This document shows positions 1-5,656 of a stretch of 6,019 nt of DNA, in pieces (the stretch's first letter is position 1; every line of letters begins with the position of its first letter). The translations under genes and the position numbers were made by a program. Source of the stretch: an uncultured Clostridium sp. (GTDB lineage Bacteria > Bacillota_A > Clostridia > TANB77 > CAG-508); contig CATOLW010000080.1 in assembly GCA_951800935.1 (NCBI GenBank), positions 1 to 6,019 of the forward strand, given 5' to 3'. The notes under the pieces were generated by a model that did not search any database, had not been told where the DNA came from, and worked only from the letters and a program-made list of their open reading frames with translations.

Positions 1-7
1 TATCCAT
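1..7 (-). CDS. Start of a minus-strand gene that leaves the window (first two codons only)
   Basis: Read on the minus strand, an ATG at 7-5 is followed by GAT and then the window edge. It is preceded by a good Shine-Dalgarno site, GGAGG at 22-18, ten bases upstream, and by a near-consensus promoter at 76-48. The gene is therefore called from its control signals alone. Nothing can be said about its product. It is transcribed divergently from the gene starting at 191. Confidence 0.55.
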
Positions 8-47
8 GTTCGAATAGCCTCCTTTTTGTTTGTTTTTTTATGGGTTT

Positions 48-76
48 AGTATATGCCTAAACGAAATCAATGTCAA
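48..76 (-). promoter_or_regulatory. Sigma-A-type promoter for the leftward gene
   Basis: On the minus strand the -35 box is TTGACA (76-71, perfect consensus), followed by a 17-base spacer and TATACT (53-48, five of six bases). It sits about 40 bases upstream of the minus-strand ATG and its GGAGG site. This is one of the best-matching promoters in the window and suggests strong basal transcription of the leftward gene. Confidence 0.8.
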
Positions 77-146
77 GTAAAAAAACTAGATTTGAACGAA
101 CATTCATAATTTTGAAAAAAAAGACTATTTAAAAATTGAAATCTTT

Positions 147-155
147 TGATATAAT
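147..155 (+). promoter_or_regulatory. Extended -10 promoter for the 191-2260 operon
   Basis: TGATATAAT has a perfect TATAAT at 150-155 preceded by the TGn extension. No good -35 lies at the right distance (ATTTAA at 127-132 is poor), so activity would rest on the extended -10. Transcription would start near 162, giving a short leader before the AGGGGG site at about 177-182 and the ATG at 191. Confidence 0.65.
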
Positions 156-190
156 ATAAAAGAAATAAAAAATAAAAGGGGGAATCCAAA

Positions 191-904
191 ATGAAAAAAG
201 GATTAATAATTGGAATCGTAGCAGGAATAATTATATTGGCAATTGTTTTAGGAGGCGGTTATTTATTTTTTAATGACAGTATGCAAAAAGCAAAAATAGT
301 AGAAGAATTCCAGAAAATTGAAGCAATAACAAATAAGCAAAATTTTGAAAAAGAAGAACTAGAAGAAATAACAAACCGTACAGTAGCAAGTGGAAAATAT
401 GCAAGTGTTGAAAGGGCAGGAAAAAACTATGCAAAAGACATTTTTGGAACAGCTTATGAATTAAAAGCATTATTGAGTGATGAAAAAATGGCACAAATGT
501 TAACAGCAAGCAACTATCAAGAAGATGGACCAGAATTTATAGAATCTAAAAAATATTTAAGTGAGACCAAACAAAAATTAGAAGAAGGAAAAACACAAAT
601 GTTATCTTATCTAGAAGAAGGTAAAATTAATTCTTATATAGAAACCGAAACATCAGATGCTTATTGCACAGAACTATATAGACAACTATTATCAGAAGAC
701 ATTAATATGTCAGAATCAGAAAAAAAGGAATTAGAAACTTCTATTAATAAAGTAGTATCTATGCTAGATATTGAAACAGAAGTACTTGATTTTTTAATTG
801 AAAACAATGGAAAATGGAGAGTAGAAGGAGAACAAGTATTATTTGATTCCAATAGCTTAGTAATAAAATACAATGGTTTTTTAACAAAATTAAGAATATT
901 ATAG
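191..904 (+). CDS. Membrane-anchored protein of unknown function (237 aa)
   Basis: I do not recognise a named family. Residues 1-3 are M-K-K. They are followed by one strongly hydrophobic, glycine-containing segment (about 4-27) that should act as an uncleaved signal anchor, leaving about 210 residues outside the membrane. No lipobox cysteine is present; the only cysteine is C159. The exported part is rich in Glu, Lys and Ser and looks mostly helical, with possible coiled-coil stretches at about 32-62 and 120-145. A more ordered C-terminal piece (about 195-230) contains an N-G-K-W-R motif. The ATG has an AGGGGG ribosome site 8 bases upstream. The gene ends 47 bases before fprA with no terminator between, so it is probably co-transcribed with fprA and rubredoxin. 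A role in oxygen or NO stress is only guilt by association. Confidence 0.85.
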   Translation: MKKGLIIGIVAGIIILAIVLGGGYLFFNDSMQKAKIVEEFQKIEAITNKQNFEKEELEEITNRTVASGKYASVERAGKNYAKDIFGTAYELKALLSDEKMAQMLTASNYQEDGPEFIESKKYLSETKQKLEEGKTQMLSYLEEGKINSYIETETSDAYCTELYRQLLSEDINMSESEKKELETSINKVVSMLDIETEVLDFLIENNGKWRVEGEQVLFDSNSLVIKYNGFLTKLRIL

Positions 905-951
905 GAAAAAATTAGGAATACTTTATAAGATAGCAAGAGGGGAGACAAGAA

Positions 952-2133
952 ATGAAAGATACTCAAATAACAGATGATATCATTTATATAGGAGCAGATG
1001 ACAAAGACATTCGATTATTTGAAGGACAATATGAAGTGCCAAATGGAATGGCTTATAATTCTTATCTAATTAAAGACGAAAAAAATGTAGTGTTAGATAC
1101 GATTGACAAAAAAGTTACCAATATATGGTTAGAAAACTTAGAAAGAGAATTGCAGGGAGAAAAAATTGATTATTTAATCATTTCTCACTTAGAGCCAGAC
1201 CATGCTTATAATATTGGCTTATTGGCTAAAAAATATCCAGAAATGAAAATTGTAGGAAACAAGATGACATTTACTATGTTACCAAACTTTTTTGAAATTG
1301 ATTTAAACAATAGAAAAGTTGAAGTAAAAGAAGGCGATACATTAAATATTGGAAAACATACTTTACAATTTTTTATGGCACCAATGGTACATTGGCCAGA
1401 AGTCATGGTAACCTATGAACAATCCCAAAAAATATTATTTACAGCTGATGGATTTGGAAAATTTGGAACATTAGATACCCAAGAACCTTGGGACTGCGAA
1501 GCTCGAAGATATTATTTTGGAATTGTTGGAAAATATGGAGCACAAGTGCAAGCTTTATTAAAAAAAGTAGCAACTTTAGCGATCAAAATGATTTGTCCTT
1601 TACATGGTCCAATCTTAAAAGATAATTTACAGCATTACATTGAAAAATATGATATTTGGAGTAGTTACCAACCAGAAAATGATGGTGTATTCATAGCTTG
1701 TGCCTCTATTTATGGAAATACTTTAGAAGCAGCTAAAAAATTAAAAGAGATATTAGAAACAAAAGGTGCAAAAAAAGTTGTTTTAGCAGATTTGGTAACA
1801 GAAGATATGGCAGAAGCAGTAGAAGATGCATTTCGTTATGATAAAATCATTTTAGCAGCTTCTAGCTACAATGCAGGTGTATTTGTACCAATGGAGCAAT
1901 TTTTGCATAAACTAAAGGAAAGAAACTATCAAAATCGAAAAGTTGGTATCTTAGAAAATGGTTCTTGGGCGCCATCAGCAGGAAAAACAATAAAAAATAT
2001 GTTACAAGAAATGAAAGATATTGAAATTGTGGAGCCAATCATTACAATCAAATCAACAATGAAAAAAGAAACAATAGAACAGATGGAAAAGTTTGCAGAT
2101 TATTATATAGGAGGTGAAGCAAGTGAAATATAA
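952..2133 (+). CDS. fprA: A-type flavodiiron protein (FprA; O2/NO reductase)
   Basis: This is a cytoplasmic enzyme that reduces O2 to water and/or NO to N2O with electrons from rubredoxin. The 393-residue length is normal for class A proteins, which have only the two core domains. Residues 1 to about 240 form the metallo-beta-lactamase-like domain. The expected diiron ligands are visible: H79, E81 and D83 in the H-x-E-x-D-H motif, then H147 (followed by W-P-E), D166 and H218. Residues from about 245 form the flavodoxin domain. Its FMN phosphate loop is S-I-Y-G-N-T (252-257), with further flavin loops around 303-309 (A-S-S-Y-N-A-G) and 336-344. No key residue is missing. The ATG follows a GAGGGGAG site (937-944). 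The 3' end overlaps the rubredoxin start by 11 bases. The preference between O2 and NO cannot be read from sequence. Confidence 0.96.
   Translation: MKDTQITDDIIYIGADDKDIRLFEGQYEVPNGMAYNSYLIKDEKNVVLDTIDKKVTNIWLENLERELQGEKIDYLIISHLEPDHAYNIGLLAKKYPEMKIVGNKMTFTMLPNFFEIDLNNRKVEVKEGDTLNIGKHTLQFFMAPMVHWPEVMVTYEQSQKILFTADGFGKFGTLDTQEPWDCEARRYYFGIVGKYGAQVQALLKKVATLAIKMICPLHGPILKDNLQHYIEKYDIWSSYQPENDGVFIACASIYGNTLEAAKKLKEILETKGAKKVVLADLVTEDMAEAVEDAFRYDKIILAASSYNAGVFVPMEQFLHKLKERNYQNRKVGILENGSWAPSAGKTIKNMLQEMKDIEIVEPIITIKSTMKKETIEQMEKFADYYIGGEASEI
2109..2117 (+). promoter_or_regulatory. Strong Shine-Dalgarno site that fixes the rubredoxin GTG start
   Basis: AGGAGGTGA lies inside the last codons of fprA, with 8 bases between AGGAGG and the GTG at 2123. 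It is a near-full anti-16S match. It supports the GTG start, because no ATG exists in the rubredoxin frame here; the ATG at 2134 is out of frame. Confidence 0.85.
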
Positions 2134-2260
2134 ATGTACAGTATGTGGTTATATTTATGATGATGAAAAAGAAAGTGTAAAATTCGAAGAATTACCAGAT
2201 GATTGGACTTGTCCTTTATGTGGTGTAAGTAAAGATTTATTTGAAAAAGTAGAAGAATAA
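2123..2260 (+). CDS. Short-loop rubredoxin (45 aa, GTG start)
   Basis: This is a small iron electron carrier, the usual donor to flavodiiron proteins. One Fe would be held by four cysteines in two knuckles: C5-x2-C8-G-Y and C30-P-L-C33-G. The classic L-P-D-D-W (24-28) precedes the second knuckle, and G-V-S-K-D-x-F follows it. Typical clostridial rubredoxins are about 52-54 residues. This one is 45 because the loop between the two cysteine pairs is about eight residues shorter (C8 to C30), so the usual G-D-P/G-T-P-F segment is missing. A similarly short 45-residue rubredoxin is known from Desulfovibrio desulfuricans. The GTG start overlaps the fprA stop by 11 bases in another frame, implying translational coupling and matched synthesis. 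The rubredoxin reductase that would complete the chain is not in the window. Confidence 0.93.
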   Translation: MKYKCTVCGYIYDDEKESVKFEELPDDWTCPLCGVSKDLFEKVEE

Positions 2261-2304
2261 AAAGAAAAAAGGGAGTTTTAGACTTCCTTTTCTTTATTTT
2301 TATC
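2261..2304. terminator. Bidirectional intrinsic terminator between convergent genes
   Basis: The core stem pairs AGGGAGT (2270-2276) with ACTTCCT (2282-2288), with one G-T wobble and a 5-base loop. It is extended by A-rich/T-rich pairing of 2261-2269 with 2289-2295, with two unpaired As. Rightward it is followed by long T runs up to about 2304. Leftward, the complement of 2261-2270 supplies a T-rich tail. It starts right after the rubredoxin stop and covers the stop codon of the minus-strand gene, so it can end both transcripts. Confidence 0.75.
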
Positions 2305-2451
2305 TTTTTTGGCTTCTTTTGGAATTACAATATCAGTAGGTTTTTCTTTAGTGGATTTTGGCTTGGCAGCTTTTAAATGATGATAAACTGGCGAAATATT
2401 TAAATCAGAACCATCACCAGAAACTACTTCTAACTTCTTTTTTTCTTCCAT
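2278..2451 (-). CDS. Small lysine-rich protein of unknown function (57 aa)
   Basis: I recognise no named family. The ATG (2451-2449) has a GGAGG site 7 bases upstream (2463-2459) and a promoter at 2509-2481, and the frame runs to TAA at 2280-2278. The protein starts M-E-E-K-K-K and is followed by a more varied stretch (about 7-27) containing V-V-S-G-D-G-S and N-I-S-P-V-Y-H-H-L. It ends in a Lys/Glu/Pro-rich tail that is probably disordered. No signal peptide, membrane segment or cysteine is present, so it should be cytosolic. The non-repetitive centre with a compact S-P-V-Y motif, flanked by charged tails, looks more like a selected peptide than random AT-rich sequence. It converges on rubredoxin and shares its terminator. 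Confidence 0.78.
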   Translation of the reverse strand: MEEKKKLEVVSGDGSDLNISPVYHHLKAAKPKSTKEKPTDIVIPKEAKKDKNKEKEV

Positions 2452-2480
2452 AAAAATTCCTCCGTTTTTTTATTAGAATA

Positions 2481-2509
2481 ATAGTATCATATAAAAATTA
2501 AAAGTGCAA
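2481..2509 (-). promoter_or_regulatory. Promoter for the 57-aa minus-strand gene
   Basis: On the minus strand TTGCAC (2509-2504) is followed by a 17-base spacer and TACTAT (2486-2481), preceded by TGA, giving an extended -10. The -35 is weak and the -10 good. Transcription would begin about 25-30 bases before the start codon. It lies back-to-back with the scpB promoter. Confidence 0.6.
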
Positions 2510-2524
2510 GTAAATAAAAAAATA

Positions 2525-2553
2525 TTGACAGATTCACGTTTTTCTGGCATAAT
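2525..2553 (+). promoter_or_regulatory. Promoter for scpB-proS
   Basis: A perfect TTGACA (2525-2530), a 17-base spacer and CATAAT (2548-2553) with a TGG extended -10 just before it. Transcription would start near 2560, about 30 bases before the scpB ATG. Confidence 0.8.
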
Positions 2554-2590
2554 ATACAAAGTAAAATATTAAATATAAGAAGGAAATAAA

Positions 2591-3253
2591 ATGGAAATCA
2601 GCAAATTAAAAGCAATTATAGAAGCAATCCTTTTTGCTGCAGGAAGACCAGTAACTAAAAAAGAATTAATCTTAAGTTTAGAAATTTCAGAAGAAGACAT
2701 TGAAACGATAATAGCCAATATGCAAGAAGAATACCGTGAGCAAACAAGAGGGATTGAACTTATAAAGATAGACCAGAGCTATCAACTATGTACCAAAAAG
2801 GATTTACATGATTCTATTTATCCAATATTAGATAAAAGAAGCAAACCAAACTTATCGAATGCAGCATTAGAAACTTTAGCGATCATAGCTTATAATCCTA
2901 AAATAGCAAGAGCAGAAATAGAAGCAATACGAGGAGTATCAGCGGATGCCTGTGTTTACAAACTATTAGAATACGGACTAATCGAAGAAGCAGGAAAAAT
3001 CGACTTACCAGGAAAACCAATGTCTTATCAAACAACAAGCGATTTTTTAAGAATGTTTGGCTATAGTTCTTTAGAAGAATTACCAGAACTACCAAGATAC
3101 AAATTAGATGAAAACAAACAAATTGTAATCGACGAACTAGTAGAAAAGCAAGAAGAACAAGAAGAAGCAGAAATTACAAGGGAAGAAACCAAAAATGGTG
3201 AAAAAGGAAAAATAGAGGCCCCAAGTCCCGAAAGGGAAGCAGAAGAAGTTTAA
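2591..3253 (+). CDS. scpB: Segregation and condensation protein B (ScpB)
   Basis: ScpB is the dimeric winged-helix subunit of the bacterial SMC condensin. It binds the kleisin ScpA and acts on the nucleoid in chromosome compaction and segregation. The N-terminal winged-helix domain opens with the family's I-I-E-A-I-L-F-A-A-G-R-P (9-20). The second domain contains L-E-T-L-A-I-I-A-Y (93-101), R-A-E-I-E-A-I-R-G-V (107-116), G-L-I-E-E-A-G (129-135), the D-L-P-G-K-P wing (138-143) and L-E-E-L-P-E-L-P (161-168). These are diagnostic. The tail after about 182 is Glu/Lys-rich and likely disordered, making the protein (220 aa) somewhat longer than the core. The ATG has an AGAAGGA site just upstream. 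scpA, usually the gene before it, is absent here. proS follows after 37 bases with no terminator, so the two are probably one transcript. Confidence 0.95.
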   Translation: MEISKLKAIIEAILFAAGRPVTKKELILSLEISEEDIETIIANMQEEYREQTRGIELIKIDQSYQLCTKKDLHDSIYPILDKRSKPNLSNAALETLAIIAYNPKIARAEIEAIRGVSADACVYKLLEYGLIEEAGKIDLPGKPMSYQTTSDFLRMFGYSSLEELPELPRYKLDENKQIVIDELVEKQEEQEEAEITREETKNGEKGKIEAPSPEREAEEV

Positions 3254-3275
3254 AAAGAAAAATAAATAAAAAATT

Positions 3276-3281
3276 AGGAGG
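3276..3281 (+). promoter_or_regulatory. Ribosome binding site of proS
   Basis: A full AGGAGG lies 9 bases before the ATG at 3291. It supports this start and efficient re-initiation after scpB within a shared message. Confidence 0.8.
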
Positions 3282-3290
3282 AAAGAAAAA

Positions 3291-4730
3291 ATGAGTGATA
3301 ACAAAGAATTTGTAAAAGATATTACCAATATTGATGAAAACTTTGCACAATGGTATACTGATATTGTGTTAAAAGCAGAACTAGCTGATTATACAGCAAT
3401 AAAAGGATTTATATCCATCAGACCATATGGATATGCAATTTGGGAGAATATACAAAATTATGCTGATATGAGATTTAAAGAACATGGTGTAAAAAATGTA
3501 TCTATGCCAGTTTTAATTCCAGAAAGTTTATTAGAAAAGGAAGAAGAACATGTAGAAGGATTTGCTCCAGAAGTAGCATGGGTTACCATTGGAGGAGGAG
3601 AAAAATTAGAAGAAAGACTTTGTGTTAGACCAACATCAGAAACCATTTTCTCAACAATGTATTCAAAATGGTTAAATTCTTGGAGAGACCTACCATTTTT
3701 ATATAATCAATGGTGCAGTGTTTTAAGATGGGAAAAAGAAACTAGACCATTCTTACGTTCAAGAGAATTTTTATGGCAAGAAGGGCATACCATTCATGAA
3801 ACACCAGAAGAAGCAAAACAATTTACTTTAGACATGTTAGAAGTATATAGTGATGTAATCGAAAACTTATTAGCAATTCCAGTTTTAAAAGGACAAAAAA
3901 CAAAAAAGGAACAATTTGCAGGGGCAGAAGAAACCTACACGGTAGAAACTTTAATGCATGATGGAAGGGCTTTGCAAGGAGGAACTTCACATTATTTTGG
4001 ACAAAACTTTACCAAACCATTTGAAGTAAAATTCCAAAATAAAAAGGGAGAACAAGAATATGCCTATCAAACCTCTTGGGGAATTAGTACAAGATTAATT
4101 GGAGCTGTTATCATGGCACATGGAGATGATAGAGGTTTAAAATTACCACCATATGCAGCACCAATTCAAGTAGTTATTGTTCCAATCGCACAAGAAAAAG
4201 GGAATGTATTAGAAGAAGCTAAAAAAATAGAAGAAACTTTAAAAGAGAAATTCAGAGTAGAACTAGATAATAGAGATAACTACACAGTAGGGTATAAATT
4301 CAACAATTGGGAAATGAAAGGTGTACCAATTAGAATTGAAATGGGACCAAAAGAGATTGAAAGAGGAGAAGTTATCATAACAAGACGTGATACGTTAGAA
4401 AAAATGCCAGTTAAAATAGACGACTTAAAAGAAGTGGTAGAAGACCTATTAAAAGATATTCACCAATCTATGTTTGATGCTTGTAAAAAGAGAATGGAAG
4501 AAAAAACGACAATTGCAAAAACAATGGAAGAATTAGAAAAAAATATGAATGAAAACCAAGGATTTGTAAAAACAATGTGGTGTGGCTCACAAGACTGTGA
4601 AGATAAAGTAAAAGAAGTAACAGGAGCACCATCAAGATGTATACCATTCCATCAAGAACATTTAGGAGATACTTGTGTATGTTGTGGTAAAAAAGCAGAT
4701 AAAATGGTTGTATGGGGAAGACAATATTAG
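3291..4730 (+). CDS. proS: Prolyl-tRNA synthetase, archaeal/eukaryotic type with C-terminal zinc domain
   Basis: This enzyme charges tRNA-Pro with proline using ATP, in the cytosol. It is a class II synthetase of 479 residues. Motif 1 lies around 39-57 (G-F-I-S-I-R-P-Y-G). R-P-T-S-E-T is at 113-118, motif 2 around 140-166 (R-W-E at 146-148, then R-S-R-E-F and W-Q-E-G-H-T), and motif 3 around 263-268 (W-G-I-S-T-R), followed by H-G-D-D-R-G-L (277-283). The anticodon-binding domain follows (about 290-390). The long editing insertion between motifs 2 and 3 of ordinary bacterial ProRS is absent. Instead there is a C-terminal zinc-type domain with C431-x4-C436 and C462-x2-C465, and the chain ends in tyrosine. 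These traits mark the archaeal/eukaryotic type, known in many Clostridia, and suggest that any Ala-tRNA-Pro editing would need a separate protein. Confidence 0.97.
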   Translation: MSDNKEFVKDITNIDENFAQWYTDIVLKAELADYTAIKGFISIRPYGYAIWENIQNYADMRFKEHGVKNVSMPVLIPESLLEKEEEHVEGFAPEVAWVTIGGGEKLEERLCVRPTSETIFSTMYSKWLNSWRDLPFLYNQWCSVLRWEKETRPFLRSREFLWQEGHTIHETPEEAKQFTLDMLEVYSDVIENLLAIPVLKGQKTKKEQFAGAEETYTVETLMHDGRALQGGTSHYFGQNFTKPFEVKFQNKKGEQEYAYQTSWGISTRLIGAVIMAHGDDRGLKLPPYAAPIQVVIVPIAQEKGNVLEEAKKIEETLKEKFRVELDNRDNYTVGYKFNNWEMKGVPIRIEMGPKEIERGEVIITRRDTLEKMPVKIDDLKEVVEDLLKDIHQSMFDACKKRMEEKTTIAKTMEELEKNMNENQGFVKTMWCGSQDCEDKVKEVTGAPSRCIPFHQEHLGDTCVCCGKKADKMVVWGRQY

Positions 4731-4743
4731 TCTTCTCTTTTTT
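4714..4743 (+). terminator. Intrinsic terminator of the scpB-proS transcript
   Basis: GGGGAAGAC (4714-4722) pairs with GTCTTCTCT (4730-4738) in a 9-bp stem with two G-T wobbles and a 7-base loop, followed by a run of Ts (4738-4743). The proS stop codon TAG (4728-4730) lies at the loop/stem junction, so the hairpin begins within the coding region. Confidence 0.8.
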
Positions 4744-4746
4744 ATT

Positions 4747-4752
4747 TATAAT
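4747..4752 (+). promoter_or_regulatory. Possible -10 box before the mini-ORF and alarmone synthetase
   Basis: A perfect TATAAT sits directly after the proS terminator, but there is no acceptable -35 16-18 bases upstream and no TG extension. If used, it would give a leader of only about 15-20 bases before the mini-ORF at 4774. It may simply be an AT-rich coincidence. Confidence 0.3.
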
Positions 4753-4773
4753 TTTTTGGTTGGAGGAAAAATT

Positions 4774-4818
4774 ATGAAGAATTATTCACACAAAAAACAC
4801 AAAGAAAATATTAAGTGA
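4774..4818 (+). CDS. Possible 14-codon leader ORF upstream of the alarmone synthetase
   Basis: A 14-residue peptide, M-K-N-Y-S-H-K-K-H-K-E-N-I-K, ends at TGA 4816-4818. The only real support is its excellent ribosome site, TTGGAGG, correctly spaced before the ATG. It has six Lys or His residues within positions 6-10 plus the first and last few codons, and no hydrophobic stretch. It lies 59 bases before the alarmone synthetase start. It could be a regulatory leader peptide, the remnant of a decayed gene, or a chance ORF. Confidence 0.35.
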   Translation: MKNYSHKKHKENIK

Positions 4819-4877
4819 TAACAATAAAACGATATTATCAAGCATATATTAGATAAAAAGAGAGGTGTTAAACCTAA

Positions 4878-5540
4878 ATGAAAACAAAAACCAAAAAAGT
4901 AAATCATTTAATAAAAGTCGAAAGTTTTATGGATTATAATCAAGCCTTAGAAGTGGAAGACGAAACATTTAAAAAATTAATGTTTATTTATTCAATAGCA
5001 ATCAAAGAATTACAAACAAAAATAGAAATTCTAAAAGATGAATTTAAAATTTTATACCATTATGATTTAATCGATCATATTGATACAAGAATAAAAGAAC
5101 CACAAAGTATTATTAACAAGATGAATAAAAGACAAATACAAGTTACCTATAAAGACATGATTGAGAATATTAATGACATTGCAGGTGTAAGAATAATTTG
5201 TCCATTAAAAAAAGATATATTTTCTACAAAAGAGTTGATACAAAACTTATCAGGAATTAATATTTTAAAGGAAAAAGACTATGTTACACATCCTAAAAAG
5301 AGTGGCTATTCTAGCTATCATTTAATTGTAGAAGTACCAATTAGTTTGTCTAGACAAAATATTTATGTAAAAGCAGAGATTCAAATTAGAACCATTGCTA
5401 TGGACTTTTGGTCTACTTTGGAACATAAAGTAAAATATAAACCATCAGAGGAAATAAGTAAACAAGAGGCGAAGGAATGGGTAAACTGTGCTAAAATTAT
5501 TAATAAGTTAGATAATAAAATGATGTTATTGAATGAATGA
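4878..5540 (+). CDS. Small alarmone synthetase, (p)ppGpp synthetase of the RelQ/RelP (YjbM/YwaC) type
   Basis: It transfers pyrophosphate from ATP to GDP or GTP to make (p)ppGpp, the stringent-response alarmone. The 220-residue protein has only a RelA/SpoT synthetase domain, with no HD hydrolase and no TGS/ACT regulatory domains, so its product must be degraded by another enzyme. Conserved elements are R71-x-K-x-P-x-S-I, D100-I-A-G-V-R105 (with N-D before it), the nucleotide-binding loop S-G-Y-S-S-Y-H (142-148), E167-I-Q-I-R-T (167-172) and A-M-D-F-W-S-T-L-E-H-K (174-184), all intact. The N-terminal about 65 residues are helical and charged. The ATG follows GAGGTG (4862-4867). It lies behind the proS terminator, so it is probably a separate unit. 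SAS genes are usually controlled by transcription. The RelQ versus RelP subfamily is not decided here. Confidence 0.93.
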   Translation: MKTKTKKVNHLIKVESFMDYNQALEVEDETFKKLMFIYSIAIKELQTKIEILKDEFKILYHYDLIDHIDTRIKEPQSIINKMNKRQIQVTYKDMIENINDIAGVRIICPLKKDIFSTKELIQNLSGINILKEKDYVTHPKKSGYSSYHLIVEVPISLSRQNIYVKAEIQIRTIAMDFWSTLEHKVKYKPSEEISKQEAKEWVNCAKIINKLDNKMMLLNE

Positions 5541-5546
5541 CGAAAC

Positions 5547-5584
5547 AAGATTTGAATTATTTGTAACTTATTGACATAAATCTT
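5547..5584 (+). terminator. Weak possible terminator after the alarmone synthetase
   Basis: AAGATTT (5547-5553) and AAATCTT (5578-5584) are perfect inverted repeats directly after the stop codon. The loop is 24 bases, the stem AT-rich and the T tail short (TTTT then CTG). It would be inefficient. The loop also contains the -35 box of the next promoter. Confidence 0.3.
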
Positions 5585-5600
5585 TTCTGTCTGATAGTAT
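5571..5600 (+). promoter_or_regulatory. Upstream promoter (P1) toward the pilin-like gene
   Basis: A perfect TTGACA (5571-5576), an 18-base spacer and TAGTAT (5595-5600) with a TGA extension. It would start transcription near 5607, about 148 bases before the pilin-like ATG, so its transcript would run through the palindrome at 5639-5656. Confidence 0.55.
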
Positions 5601-5638
5601 ATTACAAAAAGAAGATTGGAATTATTAAAAAATAAATA

Positions 5639-5656
5639 ATGTAAACCTATTTACAT
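5639..5656. repeat. Perfect inverted repeat (candidate operator) over the P2 -35 box
   Basis: ATGTAAA (5639-5645) and TTTACAT (5650-5656) are exact inverted repeats separated by CCTA, an 18-base palindrome. The right arm contains the -35 box TTTACA (5650-5655), so a dimeric regulator bound here would block or alter RNA polymerase at P2. The 4-base loop and lack of a following T run make a terminator unlikely. Confidence 0.6.

Noticed and set aside
1..110. CGAAC/GTTCG half-sites resembling a Gram-positive LexA (SOS) box around 8-14 and 92-107
   Set aside because: The half-sites are not arranged as CGAAC-N4-GTTCG; no full operator is present near the leftward promoter.
270..509. 79-codon open frame on the minus strand inside the first gene
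   Set aside because: Leu/Phe-rich translation typical of the complement of an AT-rich coding sequence; no RBS or family motif, fully inside a better-supported gene.
661..966. 101-codon minus-strand open frame spanning the end of the first gene and the fprA RBS
   Set aside because: It would overlap two well-supported features antisense and has no recognisable domain.
3137..3328. 63-codon minus-strand frame across the scpB-proS junction, Phe/Leu-rich and membrane-like
   Set aside because: The complement of the Glu/Lys-rich scpB tail automatically reads as Phe/Leu; no start signals.
4744..4877. Possible riboswitch or T-box in front of the alarmone synthetase
   Set aside because: The stretch is short and AT-rich, with no stable multi-stem fold, no T-box consensus and no following terminator.
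5533..5574. 13-codon frame (M-N-D-E-T-R...) overlapping the alarmone synthetase stop
   Set aside because: No Shine-Dalgarno and very short; nothing separates it from chance.
5639..5656. Palindrome as a transcription terminator for the alarmone synthetase
   Set aside because: The stem is AT-rich with a single G-C pair per arm region and no T run directly after it, and it overlaps a strong -35 box, so an operator is the better reading.
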